In this document: in pieces, positions 40,730 to 51,700 of the stretch | How the letters are laid out: every line of letters begins with the position of its first letter | How positions within the stretch are numbered: position 1 is the stretch's first letter | Assembly (NCBI RefSeq): GCF_032854445.1 | Contig: NC_088296.1 | Location: 26,409,448 to 26,469,447 of the forward strand | Direction of reading: 5' to 3' | From: Liolophura sinensis | Lineage: Eukaryota > Mollusca > Polyplacophora > Chitonida > Chitonidae | Length of the DNA: 60,000 bases | The notes under the pieces: generated by a model | Told to the model about the DNA's origin: nothing | The model's database searches: none | Seen by the model: only the letters and a program-made list of their open reading frames with translations | Translations under genes and position numbers: made by a program

Positions 40730-42460
40730 GCCATTATCTATTGTTATACTGTTGCCTGCTTGTGACACCACTCACTCTCTTACTGTATATATGTTGTCTT
40801 GTATCTCTGTATGTTCATATGGTTTGATAACGATGTAAGAACCTACATCAAAACACCACCAACACAATACATCCAGCAGTTGTTATCCATAAGAAATACC
40901 TCTGTTAGTCTCATATTACATGCAGTTCGCTATGAGATGTAATAAACTTTATTGTATTTTATGTTAACTGTAACAATTAACATTATTTTTTACATAAAAT
41001 GTAATACACAAAAATGCGTGTTTCAAATGAAATGTAATCAAGGATATGTGTCCCCCAATCCCTGAAAATCCAATAGGCTATTCACATAGCCTGCGATAAA
41101 CTATCTAAGCCACCTAATATACGTTATGTATGAACTGTAAATTTGTAAATTTTAATCATTTATAATATACTTGGTGTGTGCCGTTACAGCAATCCATATA
41201 GATGCAAATAAATCGACTGTGCTGTAAATCAGTAGTGACCATTTTATTTTGTGTTGATGTACACAGTTCTTACGTTAAATTCATAATCTAAATGACCGGT
41301 ACATAGGTAAGGATGCCCCCATTCTCCCCATACTACAGGGTGTTTTCTAAGCCTGTCTGATAATGTGTACACATGTCTTGTTGACATGTTGTGGCTTAAT
41401 TTGCCTTCTTCTCAGATGTCATAATGACGGTCATTGGATTAAAGGCAAATGCGAGTTTGTCGTGCACAAGAAATATATTTCTTCTCAAACAAGCTTATGC
41501 TACATGCGTGAATCGGGTCACGTTTTAAATGTGTTGCTTTATAAATTTCACCATTTTATGTGGTTTGTAGGCCTGTGTACATGTATATATAATTACGTAT
41601 ATATTTGTAGATTCCTTCTAAGGGTAACTTTACTACCAACCGCTCACGAAAATGTTGGATGTCGCCGGATAAGGGAAATATTCCTATGAGTGCAGCGTAA
41701 AACACCAATCAGAAAAAAAGGAAATTTTAGTTTGTATATATTCATTTGTTCACATTTTTATTTACATTCCTTGATTATTCCAGCAGCTTGTTCGTTCTCA
41801 TTACTCTCACATTTATTTAACTTGGTTGATTGCTTTATGATTGTAAATAGTTTTATTTGTGTTCTATCACTGACTGTTCTATTTACTCGGCCTACAAATT
41901 GTTGCTAGATACAAATTGTTGATAAGTACAAATCGTTGATAAATACAAAGTTTTGATAAATACAATTGTTAACAGTTACCGATTGTTGATAAAAGTACAA
42001 ATTGGACTTTAATTGTTCAATGAATGTTTCACAGTCATTTAAAACATGATTACTTTGCCATTTAGTATTGCTTCGATCAGGCTGCAACATTGTTGCCTTC
42101 GTAACCATTTATATATTGTTGTCTTATAATGATATACAATCATTTTCTCTCAGGTTATCTCAGGTAAGCCAAATTACGAGAAATATGTGCATTTACTGAC
42201 GATAATGGTTTGAAAAGAGACAGCAGCACAAATCATTACAGAAAATGCCGAATTTTATTCTGTATTTGTTTTAACTCTGCGAAGGACTTATGCTTTAATT
42301 AGTTTTACGCTCATAGAAAATAGGTTTTTGCGTATGCATAGCAACTTTCTTTTAATTCTATTCCATTTTTAATATTTTTTGTGAATTTATACATGTTTAT
42401 AACTATGCTCTGCTTAGGTTAGATGTACAGACATTATTATCTTTTCATGTGTATAATAAA
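40730..42460. other. AT-rich intergenic DNA
   Basis: Contains the SINE fragment at 41655-41720 and a short CAAATTGTTGATAAGTACAA repeat at 41895-42000. No supported gene; short open frames have random-like composition. Confidence 0.5.
41655..41720 (+). mobile_element. SINE 3' tail fragment
   Basis: GGATAAGGGAAATATTCCTA then GCAGCGTAAAACACCAATCA resembles the end of the family body, forward orientation. Short and diverged. Confidence 0.6.
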
Positions 42461-42469
42461 AAAATTATG

Positions 42470-42850
42470 CGGAATGAGGGAGGCATGGAGCTGGGTGTGA
42501 TGACGTCATCGTGTGGGCGAAAAGATGAATCTGCATTGGAAGGCGTCAGAGAAGACAAGGCGGTGAATGGTATGACGTCATCACGTGAGAAAAGACAGGG
42601 AACTGTATGCAGTGACGTTATCGTGTAAAAAGAAGAGATGAAACCGGGTGGGGTGACGTCATCGTGTGAAAGAAGAGATGGACCTGAATGCGTTGACGTC
42701 ATTGTGTAAAAAGAATAGACGGAACCAAGTGTTCTGACGTCATCGTGTGAAGGAAAAGATGGAACTGAAAGCGGTGACGTCGCCACTTGAAAAACAAGAT
42801 ACAGAACTGGTTGCGATGACATTATCGTGTGAGAGATATCAGTGTGGATT
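42470..42850. repeat. ~40-bp degenerate repeat carrying TGACGTCA (CRE-like) sites
   Basis: About nine units. Five keep a perfect TGACGTCA palindrome, usually followed by TCGTGTGA and AGAGATGG; the rest carry one or two changes (for example TGACGTTA, TGACATTA). It lies about 2 kb upstream of the possible first exon of the SLC5 gene. Any enhancer role is speculative. Confidence 0.8.
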
Positions 42851-42879
42851 ATGACTTTGTGGAATTCTGGCACAAGACA

Positions 42880-44400
42880 TCATAGGAATCAGTCAGTCAC
42901 TGTATCATGTTTTACACTGTAGTAATGTAAGAACAAATGTAGAGCTCAGGTTGTTGAAAGAAATAAATCACTCTAATTCCCAACAACATGTGGTCATTTT
43001 CTCGTAACCATAAGTCTGCTGCTTTTCGGCGAGCAGGGTGAAATACAATCTTTTGTGTTGAGTCTCTGTCTGAGGTTCAATAAGACATTTATGAATGGCG
43101 ACTCTACATACATTTACGTATGCGCATTCACGAAAGTCTGGAACTTTGACCCTAAGGGTTGAATAAGTAAGTCAAAATGTTTGATCACGCGCTGATCATG
43201 AACATTAATATTCATAAATTTGGGCAACTCGTGATTTAGCTGTTTAACATAATGACTACCACACATGCGTACTGCGTCATGTGACTGACGAAAGGTGTTA
43301 GGCAACCTCTGTTGAAACTGACTTACTGATCATCTCTGTCTTCTTTATCCAAAGGGACAAATTACACCTCTTTCCCCTTAAAAATTCTCAGGATCAGAGA
43401 GACTTATTTTCTCAATGTTCTCTGTCAATAGTACACTCTAAAGTATTGTATGACACTTTTTTTCAGACAACCATGTTATTGTGACGGTGATCAAAAATAG
43501 TTGTTTAACATGACACAGTTGGACTTTTTCTACCTTCAACAATAAAAGAATTCGAACTCGAAACTCACCTATTCTGACTCAATGACAGCAACAAAAAATA
43601 AAATCTTGAACTAAAAATATGATAGCTTTTGTGAACTGTTGTACAGATCGCCTTGAACTTGTTCGGTATGGCATTAATACCATCAATAATAGATTTGCTC
43701 CTTTACTCCACTGACCAGCCCAGAAGTGGTGTAGACTGCATGCGTGACGTCAACGATACTAGCTGTCAAAACAAGTGAGGATGGGAAAGAGTCATAATGG
43801 GGGGGGGGGGGGGGGGTGCATAGGTTTAGTTTGGCTTTCGCAGAAATCTCATCTGTGACCGATAACTCACCAATCATTACCGAACAATACCGGACATTAC
43901 CGAGCATTAACGGTAGTTTTTAGAAAGTACACTAGTGTACTCTTGGACATTAGAGAGTTTTTATCAGGCCACAGCGGTACTCGATGTGATTAAATCATCG
44001 GGGCACACTCATGGCTTATAGTCTACAGACATGCCCCTCGAGGCTACAAGAACTTTAATGGTTCTGTTAAGCGTGAGGTGGAAGTATACCACCGATCTGA
44101 GACTCAAACATGGATGAGTTGGTTTGCTGGTTGGCTGGATGACTGGTTGACGGGTTACTTGGTTATTTATTTGCGTGATTGTTTGATGGCTACAAGTGTG
44201 TTATGTGTCTCACTCTGCCATATTGCATTCGTAACGCGCAGATAATATTCCTTCAAGGCGTAGCTAAAGCAACAAGGGCACATTAATTCATAAAGGAAAT
44301 GTTAAAACGAAGAGAGGTATTTGTAAATTAATGTAGCGTCACATAATTAGTATGACCCGGATTAACTTAACTATAGTGCGCAGCACACAGCGCTTGGACG
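42880..44400. other. Intergenic DNA with an 18-base G run
   Basis: 43799-43816 is uninterrupted G. A short ATTACCGA repeat lies at 43877-43910. No coding exon recognised on either strand. Confidence 0.5.
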
Positions 44401-44553
44401 TCTTCGGTATGCGGGACAGATGGTGACGAGGACGTGTTCACCTGTGATTAAGCAGAGACTAACAACCAGGTTCTGATGTGATGTAACTCCAGGAATATTG
44501 ATTTAAGGCTTCTAGGTACATTTCAGAAGTGGTAGAGGCCATAGACAATACAG
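44400..44553 (+). other. Possible non-coding first exon of the SLC5 gene
   Basis: GC-richer than its surroundings and ending AATACAG with a good donor GTAAGA at 44554. No TATA box is obvious and the start is not defined. It is proposed because the 48.3 kb exon has an acceptor at its 5' side and therefore needs an upstream exon. Confidence 0.25.
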
Positions 44554-45224
44554 GTAAGAAAAATGTAACAGTGTCATATGTTTGTTTATGTATTTATTCA
44601 TTCCTCTTGCCAATTTTGATGTCAGTTTTCACTTCATCTTCCATCTTTACCTTGTAGATCAAAATTTCATTCAACAATCTTTAAGTATTTTAAGACTATT
44701 CGGATGGGGAGGAAGAGATATGAGTTAGCTACAAAGACCATTCCATTGGGCACTACTTTCTATATGGCAGTAAACGGACCATGCTCTCAAGGTTTTCTTT
44801 AGTAAGGTCTGTGCACCAATGTACTTTGTTTTATATTTATAGATTCTATTTAACTGGTTCGGTGATTTGACCGGATATAATTTAATTTAATAAAGTTAGT
44901 ACATCGTGGTTATTGCCTTAACTGTTACGGGAGGGAAAAAATAATATTGGTCTCAAATTGATTATTCTGGGCTTTTGTACAAGCCGATTATGGGACGAAG
45001 AAAGCTTTATTGGGTTTTATTCCAGCAATTATTTATGAAGTATTGTAAATATTTTTTTGTGAATGAATAAATAAATCAATAAAGTAAATAGATATGAAAT
45101 ACATAATTATGCAGATGTAGCAATAAAGGGTTTTGTCGCATATGAAATATATTTGCTCTTTTTTGCGGCATTACATGCAGGTAATCATTTAACAAGTATA
45201 TATTACAGCGAAACACTTAGGGCA

Positions 45225-45930
45225 ACAGACATAAGACATTAGACAACACACATAAGACATTGGACGGCACACATAAGGCAATGGACAACACACATACGGC
45301 ATTGGACGGCATACATAAGACATTAGACAGCACACATAAGACATTGGATGGCACACATAAGACATTAGAGAGCACATATAAGACAATAGAAAACACACAT
45401 AACATACTGGACAACATAAATAAGACATTAAATAACACCCATAAGACATTGAGCGGCACACATAAGACATTAGACAACACACATAAGACATTAGACAACA
45501 CAAATAAGACATGGGACGGCACACATAAGACATTGGACGGCACACATAAGACATTCTACAGCACACATAAGACATTGGACGGCACACATAAGACATTAGA
45601 CAACCCAGATAAGACATTGGGCGGCTCCTATAAGACATTAGACAGCAGACATTAGACAACACACATAAGACATTGGAGGGCACACATAAGATATTGGACG
45701 GCACACATACGACATTGGACGGCACTCATAAGGCATTGGGCGGCACACAAAGACATGGGACGGCACACATAAGACATTGGACGCCACTCATAAGGCATTG
45801 GACGGCACACAAAAGACATGGGATAGCACATATAAGACATTGGCCGGCACACAAAAGACATGGGACAGCACACATAAGACATTGGCCAGCACACATAAGA
45901 CATTGGACAGCACACATAAGACATCATGCA
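45225..45930. repeat. 21-bp minisatellite CACATAAGACATTGGACGGCA, about 34 copies
   Basis: Length divisible by three keeps long frames open on both strands (for example T-H-K-T-L-D-G on the plus strand). No splice or start context supports coding. Confidence 0.95.
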
Positions 45931-46179
45931 ACGTACACTGGACACTGGGCACAGATGATACACAAGATCTTATAATACATGTTGCTGCTAAGCAGCTAAT
46001 AGAACGTTTTTTTTTCTAAACGTATACATGAATATAAGATAGGACAAGAACAGTCTCTTAGCTTACACACTTTTTCAGAAAAAATTAGGCTTCTCAAATA
46101 CGTTCCTAAATTCTGGTCATATTAGAATGGAAATACAGTGTTATCGAATCTCTGCACACTAGTATTTCATCTTTTCCTA

Positions 46180-46250
46180 CCACCATAATACTGGCGGCCA
46201 TTGTATAAGTGAAATGTTCTTCAATGTAGCTTAAGGCACCAATCACATAA
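46180..46250 (+). mobile_element. SINE 3' body fragment
   Basis: CCACCATAATACTGGCGGCC, ATTGTATAAGTGAAATGTTC and GGCACCAATCACATAAATAA match the end of the family body in forward orientation. Confidence 0.72.
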
Positions 46251-46827
46251 ATAATAAACAAAAGCAATTCATGAGAGCCAGGTGTACCACCAATAATACC
46301 GGCCAAATATTAAATATGAAATAACACTGAATTTCTGCCTCAAACATTGTCATTTTTACAATATTGGAGAAATTATGATCAATGGACTATGACATCATGT
46401 GATCTAGTTACTTTAATATTGGCGCTCACTGCCGAACCAGGTGAATTTCTCACCTATTTCATGGGCGTGAGGTTTCTGGTGAATGTTGCATTATTTGGGT
46501 GTAACAGGGTGTGGGTTATTTCGTTTACTCCATTGGTTGATCTACATTTTCAAACTGTTTTTAATTCAGCTCTGACACAAAGGCTAAGTCGTGAAACAAT
46601 TTGTTTTCATAGATGTCCTGACTAAGACGAGGAATTCGACTGGTCACAAGATGTAGGGGTATGATGACGCAGACAAAATGGGATAACGCGAATCTCTTTA
46701 TAAATACCATAAAACACGCAAGTAGAAAATCAACAACGCCATCAGCAATGTGGTAATACAATAACTTATGCCTATTACTGCCTGGAAGCCTACTGGGTAC
46801 ATTGTGCGTTAAGTGGTTGGTAAACTA

Positions 46828-48183
46828 ACATCATAATATGATCAGTATCAATTAAAACAACCTGACATCATAATATAATTAGTATCAATTAGAACAAACT
46901 GACATCATAATATAATTAGTATCAATTAGAACAACATGACATCATAATATGATCAGTATCAATTAGAACAACATGACATCATAATATAATCAGTATCAAT
47001 TAGAACAAACTAACATCATATTATAATCAGTATAAGTTAGAACAACCTGACATCGTATTATAATCAGTATGAATTAGAACAACCTGACATCATAATATAA
47101 TTAGTATCAATTAGAACAACCTAACATCATAATATGATCAGTATGAATTAGAACAACCTGACATCATAATATAATCAGTATCAATTAGAACAAACTAACA
47201 TCATATTATAATCAGTATAAGTTAGAACAACCTGACATCATATTATAATCAGTATGAATTAGAACAAACTTACATCATAATATGATCAGTATCAATTAGA
47301 ACAAACTGACATCATAATATAATCAGTATAAATTAGAACAACCTGACATCATAATATAATTAGTATCAATTAGAACAACATGACATCATAATATGATCAG
47401 TATGAATTAGAACAACCTGACATCATAATATAATCAGTATCAATTAGAACAACCTGACATCATATTATAATCAGTATAAGTTAGAACAAACTAACATCAT
47501 AATATAATCAAGTATCAATTAGAACAACCTGACATCATATTATAATCAGTATAAGTTAGAACAAACTAACATCATAATATAATCAGTATCAATTAGAACA
47601 ACCTGACATCATATTATAATCAGTATAAATTAGAACAAACTAACATCATAATATGATCAGTATCAATTAGAACAGCCTGACATCATATTATAATCAGTAT
47701 AAGTTAGAACAAACTAACATCATAATATGATCAGTATCAATTAGAACAACGTGACATCATACTATAGTCAGTATAAGTTAGAACAAACTAACATCATAAT
47801 ATAATCAATATCAATTAGAACAAACTAACATCATATTATAATCAGTATAAGTTAGAACAACCTGTCATGGTATTATAATCAGTATGAATTAGAACAAACT
47901 TACATCATAATATGATTAGTATCAATTAGAACAACCTGACATCATATTATAATCAGTATAAGTTAGAACAAACTGACATCATAATATGATCAGTATGAAT
48001 TAAAACAACCTGACATCATAATATAATCAGTATCAATTAGAACAACCTGACATCATATTATAATCAGTATCAATTAGAACAAACTAGCATCACAATATAA
48101 TCAGTATCAATTAGAACAAACTAACATCATAATATGATCAGTATCAATTAGAACAACCTGACATGAAAATATAATTAGTATCA
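46828..48183. repeat. 37-bp minisatellite, about 37 copies, upstream of the SLC5 coding start
   Basis: Unit TAGAACAACCTGACATCATA + ATATAATCAGTATCAAT, strongly AT-rich, ending about 90 bases before the 48273 exon. Variants alternate (ATATGATCAG, TTATAATCAG with GTATAAGT), showing higher-order order. Confidence 0.96.
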
Positions 48184-48272
48184 GTTCATTTATAAGAGGT
48201 CGGAATGTCTCAGTATAAAAGTAAAGATTTCAAGCATTCCTTTAGTCCGTGTTTTCTCACGTTATTTTATAG

Positions 48273-48357
48273 GGAGGTGTAAACCTGCCAGAGACGAGAC
48301 AGAATTTGTCAACTGCTTACCAGTTCGTTACCGAAGACAGTTCATCACTGAAGCAAA
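48273..48357 (+). other. 5' untranslated part of SLC5 exon
   Basis: Acceptor TTATTTTATAG at 48262-48272 is followed by 85 untranslated bases before the ATG. The start context is GCAAAATGA. Confidence 0.55.
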
Positions 48358-48702
48358 ATGACCCAGTCTCCCATTTCCCTTCACTGGGCGGATTACGCTT
48401 TTTTTGGGGCAGTGTTAGCAGTATCCATCGGCATCGGGATTTACCACGCATGCGCAGGATCCAAGCAGAGGACTACGGCAGAATACTTGGTTGGTAACCG
48501 GAAAATGTCGGTACTTCCGGTCTCGTTTTCTTACGTCGTGACGTATATGTCGTCCATATTTATGTTGGGACTTCCTGCCGAAATGTACGTCTATGGCTTC
48601 ACGTACATGTTCAGTTTCTGTTCCATCTTTATCGCTAACACGCTGACTGTCGTTGTCGCTGTGCCTCTCTTCCATCCGTTGCAGCTAACCAGTTCTTACG
48701 AG
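48358..48702 (+). CDS. SLC5 coding exon 1 (residues 1-115)
   Basis: Starts M-T-Q-S-P-I-S-L-H-W-A-D-Y, typical of the short SLC5 N-terminus. It holds TM1 (F-F-G-A-V-L-A-V-S-I-G-I-G-I-Y), the Y-L-V-G-N-R-K-M-S-V-L-P loop, TM2 with P-A-E-M-Y-V-Y-G, and TM3. It ends L-T-S-S-Y-E at donor GTATGG in phase 0, a junction within the usual L-T-S-x-Y-E-Y-L family motif. Confidence 0.92.
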
Positions 48703-51700
48703 GTATGGCATGCATGTTCAAAGTTAGCTAGAAATATTAGAAACATATTTATTTCTGAACCAACGCAGACCATTTAAAATACCATATTTTTTCTGCGACT
48801 CTTCAGTTGCCGCGGACAGTGGCAAGTTAGATAGTCGATGCACTCACCACTGAAGTTTAAGCGTATTTGTCCAGATGATCCGTTTTTTCCATCTGAAACA
48901 TTGTTACAGTTTAATAGTTTGTTCTGTAGTGACATCTGGACACTTTTACTACACGAAGAGCTTAGAGACGACCTTGATGTAACCTCTATACGTGTGATGT
49001 TTTCTGTCACGCGGCTAGTTCGCGGCTAGTTCGCGGCTATCCACATTAAACTGAGGTGTGACAATTTTGTCCAGTACTACTTGCTTGTTATTTGCTACTT
49101 TTGCTCGTGTGCCTGTCAGATTTTAGATGGGATTTCGTCACCGTATTCACACTAAGATTCCAATATTGAAAACATACAGACTATTGCATGCAAACAAAAC
49201 AGCCAATGATCTTCAGAGTGTAAGGTTTCGACAATATAGCATCACTTGTGTTTTATGGTATATATTGGACTAGTTGCATTCATAAAAGTCTACCACAATC
49301 CTATTTCACGGTTATTTCTGTTTCCAGCTAACTCTGCTTTACATTGTAGTTGTCATTGTTTGTGAAAACTCGGAACATCTTGATAGCAGTTAGATTAAAT
49401 TAGATTGCTGTGCATAAAATGTAAGTGAGTAAAAATTCAATGTTACTTGATGTTTAGTTTTAAATACATTTCACCATGACTCGCAATGTTGAACAAAATA
49501 TGGGAAAAATTTACGAAACAGTGTATATGTTTTTCCGTTCCAGTATCTGGAGAAAAGATTCGATTCTCTTGCAGTGAGAAAAATGGGAGCCCTTTTCGGG
49601 ATTTTGTTGAATGTGAGTTATATTGCATTACTGGGGAATGTACTAATGATAACGCTAAGTCAAAACCAGGTGATGTTATTTGAAACGTGTTGTGGAATTA
49701 CTAATCTTTCCTGCCCAGTCAGTTATCTTTTCTCTCGCAATGTCACGTAGGGTACATGAGTGAACAACGTTACCAGTTTGGCGAAAAATCGTCTTTGGAA
49801 AACCATGGATGAACTGTAGAATACACAGCTTTGGACCAAATTACTCTAGACAGGACAGACTTTCCACTACATCTGGCCTATAGTTCAGATTTAACAATCC
49901 ACAGATAGTTATGTTTCCGGAAGTAAACAATATTTCGACACCCAGTTTTGTAATGGTTTCCGTTGCAGACACTGTACATGGGCGTGGTCTTGTATGGACC
50001 AGCTGTGGCCTTGGACACAGGTAAGCTAAGCGTCATCAATACCTGGTGGCAATGCACTGTTTCAAAAGTAGAATTTTCACTCTTTCTACAGTAGAATTAA
50101 ATTGCACAATTAGTCTATTTACTATGAGTGTTCTCCTAATCTATTTACGACAGATGAATATCAAATTCCGTACGCCTGCCTGCTTGTCGATCTGTCTGTC
50201 TGTTTGTCTGTCTGTCTGCCTGTCTGTTCAATGTTTACCCAATGCATTCCAAGTGCAGGGTCAGAGGCAGTTGTTTTATGCTTTTATCTGTACGGTAACT
50301 GGGATAGCCCAACTATTTCTGACACAGACCCATGATACAGGCCCCAGCACACATGGATTCAAACTCGTGACCTCAGTGGCCAGAGGATTGAGGTTCGCTT
50401 CAGAGTGATTATAAGTGTGCTGTGTTATGTAAAGTCAGTCTGCTACCGGTTGCTGGGTAGTGATATATTAGTTCGTTTCTTAATTGCTGTACTTACTTGG
50501 TGTACTGCTAATTTGCCTCATTCCGGAGACTGGCTGATGGAGTACTGATTTGATTCATTTGGATGTCTAAGTCTCTCGGGTGTTCATTTAGTGTGTTAAG
50601 TTTTTTAGTGGTCAGATTCCCACTTTGGGCTAAATGTTTTGTGTTCTTCACTTACCGGATTATCACTTTGGGCTAAATGTCGTGTTTTTCAGTTTCCGGT
50701 TTCCCACTTTGGGCTAAATGTCTTGTGTTTTTCAGTTGTCGGTTTCCCACTTTGGGCTAAATGTCTTGTGTTTTTCAGTTGTCGGTTTCCCACTTTGGGC
50801 TAAATGTCTTGTGTTTTTCAGTTGCCGGTTTTCCACTTTGGGCTAAATGTTTTGTGTTTTTCAGTTGCCGGTTTCTCACTTTGGGCTAAATGTTTTGTGT
50901 TTTTCAGTTGCCGGTTTCCCACTTTGGGCCTCTGTTTTCTTGGTTGGAATCGCTTCAATCATCTACACATCGATTGTAAGTTTCAGAAAAATGTCTTGTC
51001 GTTTTCTGCAGTTCCTTTTGTTTATAGCTACAATTAGCCTGAGGCTGTGTCAACCAATATTTCTTATAAGGTATGATTGATTGATTGATAGGTGTTTAAC
51101 GCTCAACTCAGGTTTATGGCTGGAAAAATACATGTAAATCATGGAATTTACATGTTTTGTTTGCACTCAAGTGTCACGAAGGTTAGAGATTCCACGATTT
51201 ACATGTAATTTACATGTTTTGTTTGCACCCAAGTGTCACGAAGGTTAGAGATTCCACGATTTACATGTAATTTACATGCTTTGTTTGCACCCATGTGTCA
51301 CGAAGTTTAGAGATTATTCTCGGCCGTCCTGTATCCATTTTCAGCCAATCAGCGTCAATTCGTTTGTTATACATGTTCACTGCGTCATTCGTATGAAAAC
51401 AGGTTTTAAATATGAAATGAATGATGGAATGATCTCAGCAGAATGAACTACTTTTTTGCAGGGAGGGATCAAGGCGGTGATATGGACAGACGTGTTCCAG
51501 TGTTTAATTATCATGGTTGGACTCACAGCTATTCTCGTGAAGGTTAGGCTGCTGAGAACCTTTAGATATTTACAGGTTGAAACATTTTGAAGACATCACA
51601 TGGGGTGACTTTTTCTGTCAAGTTATATCTCCGGTCAAATTATGTAAAAGTACCACGACAGTTCTTTTCAGTGCAAGGAAAGTCAGATGCTATCATTCTC

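Noticed and set aside
45189-45975. Open frames T-H-K-T-L-D-G and M-S-Y-V-C-C over the 21-bp array
   Set aside because: Unit length divisible by three gives open frames on both strands; no exon context.
50804-51080. Two overlapping 77-codon frames before and across SLC5 exon 4
   Set aside because: Frameshifted readings of the 43-bp acceptor array; only the third frame gives the conserved TM5.
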